Below are positions 9,761 to 21,673 of a stretch of 64,000 nucleotides of DNA, in pieces. Made by a program: the position numbers and the translations under genes. Position 1 is the stretch's first letter; each line of letters opens with the position of its first letter. The stretch covers positions 430,979-494,978 of the forward strand of contig CM030934.1 in NCBI GenBank assembly GCA_018136815.1, written 5' to 3'. The notes under the pieces were generated by a model. It ran no database searches. It was not told the DNA's origin and worked only from the letters and a program-made list of their open reading frames with translations. Origin of the DNA: Isochrysis galbana (Eukaryota > Haptophyta > Isochrysidales > Isochrysidaceae).

Positions 9761-10445
9761 AGATGGGCACCGCGACCTTTTTGCACTAAAAACTAAAAAG
9801 TGGGTGGTGCCGAAGGGGTTTACTTTACTTTATACTTCAGATCGAACCCGTCCGCGGCAAGGGCGGCGGCGTTGGCTCATCCCCGGTCAAATCTCGCCCT
9901 CCCCCCCCCTCCTCGCGCCCCCCCGGCCCCCTCTCCCCCCGCCCCCCTCTCTCTCTCTTTCCCCCCCGCTTCCACCTTACCTCGCTTGATCTTCTCTCTT
10001 CCTCTCTCTTCTTCTCTCTTCTCTGTTCTCTGGTATTCTTCTCTCTGTTCTGTGCTCTGTGTGTGGTGCTCTGTTCACTCAGTTACAATATCTGTGTACT
10101 GCCCTCCCTCTCTCTCCGTCTCTCTTCCTGATAGTCTACTACTACTACTACTACTACTCTCTCTCCCTCTCTCCCTCTCTCCCTCTCTCCCTCTCTCCCT
10201 CTCTCCCTCTCTCCCTTGGCGGGCGCGGCGCGGGGGCGGCGCGCGAGAAAGAGACGAGGGAGAGGGGGGAGAGAGAGAGAGGGAGGGAGGGAGAGAGAGG
10301 GAGGGAGGGAAGGAGGGAGGGAGGGCAAGCCAGTGGGAGAAAGAGAGAGGAAGAGCGACGAGGGGAACGGGGGAGAGAGGTGAACCGGGTAAAAAGAGCA
10401 GTGCAGAGGGCCGAGAGAGAGGAGAGATAGAGAGAGGGTCATACG
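9761..10445 (+). promoter_or_regulatory. Upstream region of the Sec16 gene with microsatellites
   Basis: The stretch before the Sec16 ATG is a C/T-rich block (9900-10060), a short (ACT)n run (about 10137-10157), (CTCTCC)n (10158-10215) and a GA-rich block up to the start codon. No TATA box is obvious. Purine tracts running up to the ATG are shared by other genes in this window. Confidence 0.4.
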
Positions 10446-13400
10446 ATGAGCCTGCCCACCATCTCCTTCTTTGATGAGAGTGAGGGAGGAGGTGAGAGTG
10501 ATCTCTTCGGTGGCACTACGTTGTTCGGAGCTCAAGTCGAAGGAGGCTTGGTGGGGCAGCAGCCCAGCCAGACTACGCAGCCACCACCTGCGCTCACACA
10601 GCCAGCCACCTTGGTCGCCGCTGGTACGCCACCACACTTTTTAGCTACCAGCCAGAAGCTTGGAGGAGCCAGGGGAGGATCCTCCTCTTTTCTGGCGCCA
10701 CAGCCTGCGGTGGCTACTCCTGGCATGCCACACTCCGTCGGTGGCAGCCAGCTCTGGCCAGGCAGCGGTGGCGATTTCAAGCAGGCGGTACAACCAACGA
10801 TCGAGGCCGTCGCGAGCCACGGCGGTGGCGCGCCATTCTCCTGCCAGCCAGCGCTTCAGCCGCCACAGCCGGCAGCGCACTTTGGTGCCCCGCCTGCTCG
10901 GCAGGCGGGCCTCCCCTCTGGCGACATCGGCGACCTGTTCGGGGCGGGAGGTGGCAGTTTTGGCGTCTCTGACCTCTTTGGCGACGCTACCGCAGCGCCG
11001 GAGGACGCCAATGGTGGCGGCAGCAATTGGGCCCAGACTGACCCGTTCTCAGCGCCGCCTGCGATGGCACCAGCTGCAATGAAGGGCGTTGGTCAGACGG
11101 CTCAGGTTGGCTGCCGCACCTCCGCGCTGCTGCATGCGCCTGCCACCCGTGTGACGCGGCAAACGTCCGCAGGGTGGTCGGATGACCCGTTCTCAGCCTC
11201 TGCGACAAACGGCAGCGCACGTAGTGCACCTGTCGCTCATGCACCAGCGGCTCCCCTGCCGTTGAGTAAAGCGATCGAACCCTTTGGAGCGAGCGGCTGG
11301 TGCGGCAAGGACGGCAGCGAGACATTCTCTGCGAATGAGATTATACCGCTAGCGCCATCTGATGAGGCCCTCCGCGCAAGGGAAGCCAATGAGTCGGCGC
11401 GGCTTGCTGCCGAGAGGGAGGCGGCCGAGGAAGAGGCACGCTGGGCCGCTGAAGAGGAGGCAGCAGCACGCTTGGCTTCAGAGCAGCAGGCGGCTGAACA
11501 AGCTAGGCAGGCGGCTGAGGCAGCTCGCTTGGCAGCGGAGCAAGAGGCTGCGGAGGAGGCGAGGTGGGCAGCTGAGGAGGCGGCCGCGGCTCAGACTGAG
11601 GCTGCTCGTGTGGCGGAGCAGCCGCAGGCCTCCGAAGCGCGTCTCAATTCGGTGCTCGAAGCGGCCGAGAAAGAGGCGCACTGGGCAGCCGAGGAGAGGG
11701 CGGAGGCAGCGGCAGCGGCGAAGGTGGAGGCAAACCATAATGAGGAAGACGTCCGCTGGGCGATCGAGGAGAGGGCGGAGGCATCGTCAGGCATACAGGC
11801 TGAGGCCGATCGTGCGCTAGAGGAGCTGCAAGCGCCTGAGGTGCGGATTGAGGCTGAACGTGGGGCAGAGGTCCCTCATACGGCGGAGGCGAGGGTGGAA
11901 GCTCAGGCAGACGCTGACTGTGCGCTGGAGGAACAGCATGCGCCCGAGGCGCAGCGCGAATTCGAGCGCGTGGGAGAAGAGGCGTCGGCATTCGCGCCGC
12001 AGGCGGAGGTTGCTCGTGTTGTCGAGGAGCTACAGGCATTCGAAGGCATCTCAACCCAGGGGCCCCAGTCGCACGAAATTGCAGGTGTACCAGGTCACCT
12101 CACGCCAGGAATCGAGGCGGAAGGATGGGCAACGGCGGCTGGCACAGATGCGGCTGCGCAACCTCCCACGTATGATGGATGGAACGAGGACCACACGGCG
12201 GTAGAGTCTGCAGGCTCTAGCCTGTTCAGCCTCGCTCCACCGCTCGATCAGCAAGACGCAGTGTCGGGCGAGGACAAATCTGGCATGAATTCCATCGTGG
12301 ACTTGCCCTCTAAAGCGTTGCCTACTGAGGCCAAGAATACGTCCTCAACTCTCTTCCCGCCCGAAGAAGGTGGTGTCGAGGCGGCCCATGCACTTCGTGC
12401 CGGGCTGAGTGGGACGGCGGCGTCCAGTGGCTTCCACAGCGCAGCGGGTCTTGCTTCCGGTGAGCTGATGCCGGCAGTGATCAGCTCCGTGGCGGAGGAG
12501 GGTTCAGACGGGGGCGAAGTTGCTGCCGCAGACCCTGCTGCCGCATGGGCTGAGGGAGAGACTCCGGAGGGCTACCGTTACTGGTACAACTATGTGACGC
12601 AGGAGTCGTCGTGGACCATGCCCTCAAGTCTGGCCGCACAGCAGTCACGTGCACAGGACCATGGCGCCAGTGTTGCAATCGACGGCAGTCAGGCATACAC
12701 AGCAAGCGTGGACGGGGCAGTGCAGGAGGTAGACTCTGCTTTTGATCACTGCATGATGCCGGCGAGCTCCCTTGGACATTGCCCAGATCCCGCCGACCAG
12801 TCAGCTCAGGCGACCGAATCGAGCCACGTCCCATCCGCCGGTCCATTTCTGCAAGTACTAGCTGATAAGAACGACACCACATGGCAACCACCCTATGCGG
12901 ATGTGAGCAGCGGTCTCCCGCCCCCCCCCCATGGGAGCATGAGCGATTATCCAAGGAAGAGGCGGACCAGCCTGCAGGTGAAGTACCGCCTTATGGTGTC
13001 AATGGTGTGAGTGGCGCGGTGCCAGCGCCCGACCTCGGCAACCTTGTCACTCCACGGGGCGAGGACACGCTCGAGGAGTTCGACTCGTTGTTTGCCGAAA
13101 GCTCTAAAGGCGTCGCCGAGTCCGGGCTTGCGAATAACTTCCCCAATTCTGGAAGTGAGTGTGGGGAGCCCTCGCTCGCGTCGGCCGTCGCGCCCGCGAC
13201 AGGTTTCAAGGTGTCAAGAGATCTGCCGCTACAGCCATATCTCACATTTGCGGACCCCGTCATTCCATCGGCCCCGACGATCCAGTCGAGCGCGGCCGCT
13301 CACGAACCTGCTCCCTTCACATCAACAGACGCGGAGCAGAAGATGGTGGAGGAAGTGGCGCTCCAGGCTGCCGATGAGGTCGAGGCGGCGCGCTTGGCTG

Positions 13401-16400
13401 CGGAGCGGGCGGCCCACGAGGAGCAAGAACGGCTGGCAGCGGAGGCCGCACGTATTGCCACCGAGGCATTCGCAACTCAAGAGGAGGCTCGTCGCGCTGA
13501 GCAGGCAGAGGGTGAGCGCCTGGCCACAGAGGCGCGCCAAGCGGCGGAAGCGGCTCTGGCGGCCGTGGTGCAGGCGACAGCGGCACAGCAAGAGGCTCGC
13601 CTAGCTGAGGAGAGGGAAGCTGCGGCGGCAGCTGGGCAAGAGGCGGCGTTGGCCGCGATTCAGGCCGAGGCGCGAGCTGCGCAAGCTGCACGCTTGGCTG
13701 CGGAGAAAGAGGCTGAGGAGGAAGAGATGAGATGGGCAGCCGAGGAGGCTGCGGCCGCCGCAGCCGCCAATGCCTCGTCGAATCTAGTGGTGGGAGCCGG
13801 GCCTCCCTCAGCGGCGGTGCACACAGCCATCTATGGTGAGGAGCAGGCGCCCGCCAAGGACGCCGTCTCCGACTTGTTCTCGCAACGGTTGACTTTGCAT
13901 GCCTCTTCGTATGGCGAATATGCTCCGGCCCCGCTTCGGACAACGCCAACTGGTCTCCAAGAAGTGGCACCGGTGGGAAAAAGTGTGGATTCGTTGCCCG
14001 TAGACACAGAGCCCCATGCGGTCGCCTCGGCTCCGTTGAGCACCGGCGCGCAGTTCATCCAGTTCCCTGCCTACGATGACCACACACAAGCGCCTCTCAG
14101 TGCATCTGGCGAGCACTTCCCGTGGTTTAGCAGTAGGCAGACATCACAAGAGGAGGTGGTCTTGGAGGCGCCGCTGCACAGCGCTCGCGAATCCACAGAA
14201 GAGAACCTCGTTCTCTCATCTGATGCAATGTTACACGGCTACAGCGCGGCAGATCAGACACACACCGACTACGCGAGAGATGTCAATGGAGCGACTAACA
14301 TGGTCGCCGGCATTGCCAACAGTGCCTGCAACGGCGGTGAAGGCATACCTCCGCACGAGGACACGCATCGATGGGTTCAAGCGGTCACCGAGGAAGGATA
14401 CCCCTATTGGTACAACGCACACACGGGCGAGTCGGCTTGGGAGCTTCCACAGAACCTGGCAATCACTCAAGAGGGCCAGCCGACTCAAGTATCACTGGAA
14501 GCTGCCGAGCGAGAGGCGGCCGAGGAGGAAGCGCGTTGGGCCGCGGAAGAGGCTGCCGCTGCAGCTGCCGCACAAGCGGCCCAGCAGCCGGTGGTAGACC
14601 AAAGCATGGTGATGGACACCAGCGAGGCGGCGCGTGTCGCAGCTGAGAAAGAGGTAGGGGAGGAGGAGCAGCGATGGGCTCAGCAGGCAGCGGCCGAGGC
14701 GGCGGCCGCCGTCGCCGTCAGTGCCCAAGCAGAACATACTCGCAATCCTGATGAGCCCGTATGTGAGATGAGAGAAGGCCCAACACCTGGAGCCTCAGTG
14801 ACACTCGATAATGCGCTCCCACCTGACCAGCACCGCTGTCAGCTGGCGCCAGTGCACACGGGGCACGGTCTGCAAGCGGAGCTGAGCCATCAACTGCAAG
14901 CGCAAGAGCACCCGGCTCTTGAACAAGACCTTGACGGTGCTGCTCGCGTGTCATTGGGCCGCGAGCAGCCTCTTTTGCAGCAGCATGGCATCGAGCGGTA
15001 CAGCAACGAGCAAAAGCTTCCTGTACAGCCTGCGGTGCAAGAGGCAGGGGTCGCTTCTCACTTTGTAAGCAGCGATGCACAAGCGTATGGTGGGCAATCG
15101 CATACGTCGGCTGATATAAGCCTAGGTAACCCATGGCTAAGCGATGCCGCTGATGTCGTCGGCACTTGCTTGCCGGCCGCTCAGGTCGTGAGCGCTGGGG
15201 ACGCGCCCCCGCCACCTGTTGACCTCTCGGGGATGGCGCCCGACGGCTCGGGCGCTGCCGCAAGCGCACTATTGGGCACGGCGGCGGATCCGACCTGCTC
15301 TCCCAGCTTCGACGCCTGGCTGGCCGATCCATCCCTCCGCCTTCCTTCGCTTGTTGCCCAACACGATGCCGCCTCGATGCAAGCACTGGGCGAATATCCA
15401 GGTCCCCTGACGCAAGATCGGTACATGGCCGCGCGAGAGTGGCTACTCGGCTTCACCTCACGCCATGCTGATACTCAAGGGCGCGACACCCCTGGCGGCT
15501 TGATGTGGGCGCTGCTGCATTTGCTCTGCGAGTCGGACGGCCTTCTGGATGCCAGTGGCGATGACGAGCACTCGGAGCGTCTCCTGGCTGCGGTAGCCAT
15601 GTGCGACACGGGCAACGCGCCTGAGGCAAGCCCGGCGATCCCAACACCGCAAAAGTCAGCTGCACAAACGGCGAGCGAGATGTCCCAGCTTGAGGCCCTC
15701 CTCCTGCAAGGCAAGCGCGAGGCAGCATGCGGGCACGCCATGACCTGCGGGCTTTGGGCAGACGCGCTGCTCCTTGCGTCTCACATGGACGCATCGACAT
15801 GGAAAATGGTGATGCAGCGGTACACGGCGGAGCAGACCGTTCCTGGGAGTCCGTTGGCCACCCTGTACTCCCTTTTCTCCGGAAGCGGCGCTTCTGTCCT
15901 CGGCCCGCCTGCGGAAGAGGCTGCCCGCGGCAGCGGTGCGCCGTCAGTGCCGCCATCGCCCCATGTTGCGAGGTGGGCGAAGAACCTGGCGATGATGCTG
16001 GCTAATCCCACGATGGACGACACGGAGGTGATTCTCCAACTTGGAGACCGGCTACGCTACAGGTGAGACGCTTCACGCACGAAGCCACTTCCACTGCGCT
16101 TGGCTCTTCTCGCCCAACTGCTCCTTTGCATAACCAGTCTGATGATAGCTAGATGCGCGCTAGCAATACTAGGTCTCTTCCGACAGTTCTTTGACTCCAT
16201 GACGCATCGCAATGTCCTTCAGCGTTGGCGCTTGCGCAGCGCACGTATGCTATCTTCTCGCTGAGGCTCCAATCTCGCTTCGCGCACCCTCGTCGGGGTC
16301 GGCAAAGGTCGCCGACTCAGCGCCTGAATCGCCTCGCTTCGTTCTTCTTGGTTTCGACGAGCACTCATCGGATTCAGGATTCCCCACATTGGCTGCCATT

Positions 16401-18857
16401 CAGGCCACCGAGTTGTATGCGGCCTGCCGGCAATCTATCGATCCAGAGTTCGATTCCAGTGGACTTTATCAGTATTTACTTCTCTATGCTCATGTGCTTT
16501 TTGACACAGGCCACCATGCTCAGGTACGTAAATATGGTTGCGCCTGCCGGTGGCGCTGCCCCCTTTCCCCCTTTTTACGCTGTCAGCTTGGCCCTTGGCT
16601 TAGATACTAGTAATGGCCGCGTTTGAGCAAGTGTGAGTAGCCGCTTCATTACCATTATTACTTTGCTCCCTTGGCAGGCTGCCCTCTATTTGCAAGAGCT
16701 TGGGCGCACTCGAGCGCTCCCTTCTTGGACCGACGCTTTTGCGACACGATTCGAAGAGTTGAGAACGAAGCTCGTCTGTCACGGCATCCACGTGGATGCA
16801 CCACCGAACATTGCATATGGTTCATGCTTGGAGCATTCTCATGGTACTGTGAAAGCTTTTTCTCCACCGGAGGCGCCGCTTGGGACCCTCGATCATCATG
16901 ATATCGGAGCGCAACACCAAGTGCATGCGGTAGGGAGCGAAACCGTGCAGCACCAAGACCAAGCAAGCGGGAAGCTAGATCAGGGCTATGAGCAACGCAA
17001 TGGGCATGGCTACGACCAGCACGCCAACGACCAGCAAGCCAACAATCAGCTAGCCTTCGATCAGCAGGCCTACGATCAACAAGCTTACAACCAGCAAGCC
17101 TACCGCCATAGAGCCTACGACCAGCAAGCCTACGAGCAAGAGGACTATGCCCAGTCTGGCTACGAGCAGCAGGGCGGCTACGAGCAGCAGGGCGGCTACG
17201 AGCAGCAGGGCGGCTACGAGCAGCAGGGCGGCTACGAGCAGCAGGGCGGCTACGAGCAGCAGGGCGGCTACGAGCAGCAGGGCGGCTACGAGCAGCAGGG
17301 CGGCTACGAGCAGCAGGGCGGCTACGAGCAGCAGGGCGGCTACGAGCAGCAGGGCGGCTACGAGCAGCAGGGCGGCTACGAGCAGCAGGGCGGCTACGAG
17401 CAGCAGGGCGGCTACGAGCAGCAGGGCGGCTACGAGCAGCAGGGCGGCTACGAGCAGCAGGGCGGCTACGAGCAGCAGGGCGGCTACGAGCAGCAGGGCG
17501 GCTACGAGCAGCAGGGCGGCTACGAGCAGCAGGGCGGCTACGAGCAGCAGGGCGGCTACGAGCAGCAGGGCGGCTACGAGCAGCAGGGCGGCTACGAGCA
17601 GCAGGGCGGCTATGAGCAGCGGGACTATGCCCAGCACGCGTATCGGCAACAGCAAGGGTACGAAAATCAAGGGTTCGGGCAAGCGGTTCATAGGCAAGGA
17701 GCCCCCCGTGAGCCCCAACAAGGACATCACGACGTGCAAGCGCCGCCTTTTTCGGCCCATCCACAAGCACCACTTGTACAAGGCCAACAGTCTGACGAAC
17801 TATCGCTACAGCCCCAAGCGCTCGCAGCGACTCCTGCTGCTCTAGAAACGCCAGCCCCAGAAACGCCCATGCCACAATCCTCTGTATCCCCGCAGCCGGC
17901 GCAGCCTCCGACCAATCTTCCGTCCCAGGCTACACAACAACCGATTTTACCCGGCCATGATCAATCCGCGCCAACTATATCCCAAGTTGCTCCGGCACCT
18001 ACGACCGCTCCAGTGCCCACGTCAACCAATAGTGCGACTGAAGACACAAGTCTAGGCAACCCAAGCAAGACTGGCGACGAAAGCCCTAGGAGAGGCCTCT
18101 TTTCGAGCTTGCGTGCGGTGAGTCGCCCGTGACGTGCAAGTACCACATTGAGTATGTGCCTAAACTAGCGCGTGTCTCATATGAACCGGTTGTGGACGTC
18201 TCATAGCTGCCACATGACCTGTGGGTCGGCTGCCGGACGTGCAACTCGTGCATGCCCTATCGCCTCCACAGTGACATTTCTCCTCACGCGCATCCTCCTT
18301 CGCCACGTTATGCCTCGCAGCTGATTCCTCTAGGAAAGAAGGACACGCAGCTCGAAGATCAGTGCGAGATCAAATACAACGAGAAGTACAAGGCGTGGAT
18401 CCCGAGCGACCAGGACCCGGACGAGTGGGCGAAGGAGAATCTTTCAGCGCCGCCTCCACCCCCCACAGGTGGCGCCGCCCATGGGAGCAACGGTACCAGC
18501 GACGCTGACGTGCCGAAGCTCAACGGGCTGGGGGGACCTGCACCTCAGACCCCCATGGCAGGTGGAGGTGGGTTTTCGGGCGCAGATCCAGCTCGCTTCT
18601 CACCGCGCAGCTCGGCACGCCGCAATCCACGGTCGAGATACGTGGATACATTCAACGCCATTGCTGGTGACGGCGAAGCCCCCGGTAGCACAACAACTCT
18701 ACCGGCCGCTCGCTCGCGTCCACCTGTGAAGATTTTCACGCCATCGGCGACTCCCAGCGGTGGTGAGGATGCGGGGCCTAAGTATGAGCGACCTTCTCTT
18801 GCTACCCCGGCCGAGGCGCCGGTAGACACCGACTCTGCCTCAGCGCGGCCACAGTAG
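10446..18857 (+). CDS. SEC16: Sec16-like COPII scaffold with two WW domains
   Basis: Sec16 organises ER exit sites and binds COPII coat proteins. Coding blocks: 10446-12930 and 12931-16062 (joined across a frame break at a C10 run), 16223-16523, 16678-18117 and 18321-18857, with GT-AG introns in matching phase; about 2,630 residues. WW domains lie at about 706-730 (YRYWYNYVTQESSWTMP) and 1310-1335 (YPYWYNAHTGESAWELP). Long Ala/Glu helices (EEARWAAEE) surround them. The ACE1/Sec16 helical core spans roughly 1740-2040: GLWADALLLASHMD, WAKNLAMMLANP, AHVCYLLAEAP, FVLLG, AALYLQELGR. Next comes a Q/N/Y-rich tract with 25 YEQQGG repeats. The conserved C-terminal motif (LGKKDTQLEDQ..YNEKYKAWIP) closes it. 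The WW domains are an unusual addition. Confidence 0.88.
17161..17610 (+). repeat. 25 exact 18-bp repeats encoding YEQQGG
   Basis: The unit TACGAGCAGCAGGGCGGC is repeated 25 times without a single mismatch. It is preceded by degenerate cousins (YDQQAYNQQAY-type) and followed by a mutated unit (TATGAGCAGCGGGAC). Perfect identity at synonymous sites shows recent expansion or active homogenisation. The opposite strand is also open (AALLLV repeats) but only as a shadow. Confidence 0.97.
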
Positions 18858-19479
18858 CGGACAACTTAGTCTATGACATTTGCCAGTAGGTGAGTCATCG
18901 GCAATCTATATCCAATTGACGATCCATCCACGGTGCGAGCACCGGCTTGACCGCATTGATTATTCGCTGCAACATTGTACTCTGCGAGAGTACTGTGCGC
19001 TTCAGAGGGCAGTTTGGCTCTCAAGCATGAGTGAGGCGATGGGGTTCGTAGCAACAATATTTTGACCTGCAACGTGCCGTGCATATGAATGTGCATGTTC
19101 GCGCGCAACTAAAGCGGTGGTAGGGAGGGAGAGGGGGGCGAGTGGAGTGTCGAGTTCTAGGAGCGTTCTCAAGCCATTCTCAGCGTCTCATCCACAAAAA
19201 CACTCTATGCGCATAACTTGATGTTTCAACCAAGGGCTACGTCGCGGTCCACAGGCTTACAGGCCATGGACCCGAGCGAGAGTATAATAATGACAATGAG
19301 CACTAGTGCTGCTGCGCTGCTTCTCCCGTTAACCATCGTTAAAACGATAGGGTCACGGAGCGCGCGTCGTCCCTCTCCTCCCTCCCCGCCCACCTCGCCG
19401 CGCCGGCCGATCAGGACCTGGCTGACGCATCGACGCCCGCGCAGCCCCAAGCTGGGCCGCGTCCATCTAGGTCAGTCAG

Positions 19480-19640
19480 CCGCCCCGCCTCGCCAGTTTG
19501 CTAACGCAAATGGGGCCCATTTCTCACCGCACTTCATCGGGGGGAGTGCACCCCCCCCCCTTTCCCTCTCCCTCTCTCCACTCTCACCCATCATTGTTCC
19601 CGCGGCTCGTCGCCATGCGCGCGCCCTGGCCTGCTCTCTA
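19480..19640 (-). repeat. Internal fragment of the SINE-like dispersed repeat
   Basis: It matches 52066-52215: GTTTGCTAACGCAAA.GGGGCC, a C/T-rich block, GTCGCCATGCG.GCGCC..GGCCTGCTCTC. Neither end of the element is present, so this is a relic. Confidence 0.7.
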
Positions 19641-20217
19641 ATGCCCTTGGCAGAAATATCCACAAAATCGGACCCAGCATTACCAAACATCCAGAAAAAA
19701 ATCCACAAAATATCCAGAAATTTACCCAAATATCCAAATATCCAGAAAAATATGCTCCAGTTATGCGCTATAAATACCGCCAGCATGCGCGCGCGGTATT
19801 TTCGATTTTCGAGCCCATTACCCATTACACGTCTATCTACGTCTTACGTCTACGCCTACCTCATATACGTACACCATCATCTCCCGAACTATCTTTAAAA
19901 AGATAGGGTCCTGGAGCGTGCGTCGCTCCCCTCCTCCCTCCCCGTCCACCCCGCCGCGCCGACCGATCAGGACATGACAGACGTCGCGCAGCCGCACCGC
20001 CCTCTAGCAGAGACCACGCCTACCCAGGTACACACGAGCCGCCCTCTCGGGGCGCGCCCTCATGCCGAGCCAAGGCGACGCTGTTCTCGTCGCGTACGTG
20101 GTGCTCCTGGGCCTCTCCTTCGGGATGCTCGCGGGGGGGCTCATGGTAGGGTGAGAGTCCCCACGGAGAGGGGAAGAAACCCTGAGTGAAAGGAGACCAA
20201 ATGAAGGCAAGCCGCCT

Positions 20218-20370
20218 CCCAGCGTCCCTCAGCGCCCTCCCCCAGCGTCCCCCAACGTTCCCGAACGTCCCCCTGCGCCTTCCCCCAGCGTCCCCCAACG
20301 CCCTCCCCCAGCGACCCCCAGCGTCCCCCAGCGTCCCGCAGCACCCTCCCCCAGCGTCCCCCACCCGCTC
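20218..20370. repeat. CCCCCAGCGTCCC minisatellite
   Basis: Irregular tandem units of about 12-18 bp built on CCCCCAGCG(T)CCC. They diverge at several positions, so the array is older than the Sec16 repeat. Confidence 0.8.
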
Positions 20371-20863
20371 GAGTGAGACTCGATTCTCGAGACTCGAGTA
20401 CGCGCGGGGTGGCAGGAATGCCACGGAGATGGACGGCCTGGCGGCGCTAATGTTTGCCTTCCAAGACGAACACCATTGCTAATTGCAGCCGTCTCAACAT
20501 AGACCGTTGCACCCAGCATTCAAAATGGATCAATTGTTGTGTGTACACTATATGTGAAACATCAACAAATCAACAATACGGCAACGGCATTGTGCAGCAT
20601 GTGCCAGCCGCAGCAGGAGCAGACGATCCAAGCACAGCCTGCCGCCACCAGCAGTCTTCGCCCATGGCTAAGTGTGGCACCAGAAGCCCACAATCACAGT
20701 CATTGGAGCGCTGGTGCGCGTCACTTGGCGGGCAACGCACCAGCTTGTTCGTGCCCGAAGGATACAGCGGACGCAATGAAAGGTGCGTCAATGGCATCGA
20801 CATCAGCACATACAGACCGGACTAGAAGCTCTAAGATGGGCATGCGTCATTCAGTAGGCACTC

Positions 20864-21319
20864 TCACCGCTTTCCGCTGTTCTGGTCTTCCTCCGGGTCA
20901 ATCGGCCCCTCCAGCTCGAGCGCCACCTCCTCAAGCATCTTTGCGCGCCCATCGAGGTCGGCCCTCAGCGCCCACACTGTGAGCCCGACGACCCCCAGGT
21001 CGACCGCGAGGTTTCCGGCGTCTGAGAGCGGCGTCAAGTCAGTTCGGAAGCCTCCCAGCCCGGCAATCAGCCTGGTGACAGAGACGTACGCCGCGATAGA
21101 CGCACCAGCGATCGTGGAGGGGTAGACGAAAAAGATTCTCGCCTGCCGCAGCGGCGCCCTCGACTCAGCGGTGATCTTGACCTTGGTGGAGTACTCGCGC
21201 ATGATAAGTGGAGGCACGCGCAACGCGCCCACCTGCACTGACTGGGGCACGCAGCGCAGCGCACTGCCGCTCAGGCACGCCGCTAGGAGGAGAAGCAGTC
21301 GCACGAGGGGCCGCGCCAT
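20864..21319 (-). CDS. LPA1/DUF3493-like plastid membrane protein
   Basis: A 151-residue single-exon protein. It starts with a signal peptide (MARPLVRLLLLLAACLSGSA) cut near SALRC and a short transit-like segment, the bipartite leader used for complex plastids. The mature part fits DUF3493/Low PSII Accumulation 1: a polar TAESRAPLRQARIFF lead-in, a first membrane span through YPSTIAGASIAAYVSVTRLI, AGLGG, then a second span in NLAVDLGVVGLTVWALR and a charged tail. LPA1-type proteins act in thylakoid membranes in photosystem II assembly. The ATG at 21319 is chosen because it places the signal peptide at the very N-terminus. A plastid location is inferred, not shown. Confidence 0.75.
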   Translation of the reverse strand: MARPLVRLLLLLAACLSGSALRCVPQSVQVGALRVPPLIMREYSTKVKITAESRAPLRQARIFFVYPSTIAGASIAAYVSVTRLIAGLGGFRTDLTPLSDAGNLAVDLGVVGLTVWALRADLDGRAKMLEEVALELEGPIDPEEDQNSGKR

Positions 21320-21665
21320 CGCGGCGGACAATCTCCGGCTGGCGGGTTTTATTTTCCGTCTGAGTAGAAAACATGTAGATAGAGTACTCTATCTATGTAT
21401 GTAGAGGCTTCAAAGATGTCTCGTCAGCTTGCGAGCTCTCATGGATTTGGAGCTCGCACCGATATCATTACTCATATCAGCTCGCAAGCCTCAAAAAAAA
21501 ACTCCCCTCCCCGTGCGAAGCCTCAAAAACAAAACTCCCCTCCCTAACCCGGTGTATTCCCTCGTGCGCCCTGCTATTTCCCTTTGCCTGTGCAAACGAT
21601 ACTACTTAGACTTATTAGTTAGACAATCACAAAAACTACTTACTTTTACTTTTATGCTTCTTGCG
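21320..21665. other. Short AT-richer spacer
   Basis: Upstream flank of the LPA1-like gene. Contains direct repeats GCCTCAAAAA(A/C)AAAACTCCCCTCCC (about 21489 and 21521). No gene seen. Confidence 0.4.
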
Positions 21666-21673
21666 CCCTCGCC

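Larger units (their letters stand above)
18858..20863. other. Repeat-rich intergenic stretch
   Basis: No supported gene. It holds two direct copies of an about 85-bp segment (19338-19425 and 19896-19980; GATAGGGTC.CGGAGCG.GCGTCG...GCCGATCAGGAC), each preceded by a short hairpin (CTATCTTTAAAAAGATAG in the second). Between them are a piece of the SINE-like repeat (about 19480-19640) and an AT-rich cluster of AATATCCA words (19670-19770). A 15-bp-type minisatellite CCCCCAGCGTCCC occupies 20218-20370. Confidence 0.55.

Noticed and set aside
12976-13024. A micro-intron explaining the Sec16 frame change
   Set aside because: GT at 12976 and AG near 13024 would give 49 bp, the wrong length modulo three, and would delete well-behaved coding sequence.
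17050-17875. Minus-strand AALLLV and plus-strand SSRAAT repeat proteins
   Set aside because: Shadows of the 18-bp Sec16 repeat; only the YEQQGG frame continues into conserved Sec16 sequence on both sides.
20062-20154. 30-codon single-membrane-span micro-ORF (MPSQGDAVLVAYVVLLG...)
   Set aside because: Hydrophobic and starts with ATG, but there is no homologue I recognise and no splice or promoter support; could be chance in GC-rich DNA.
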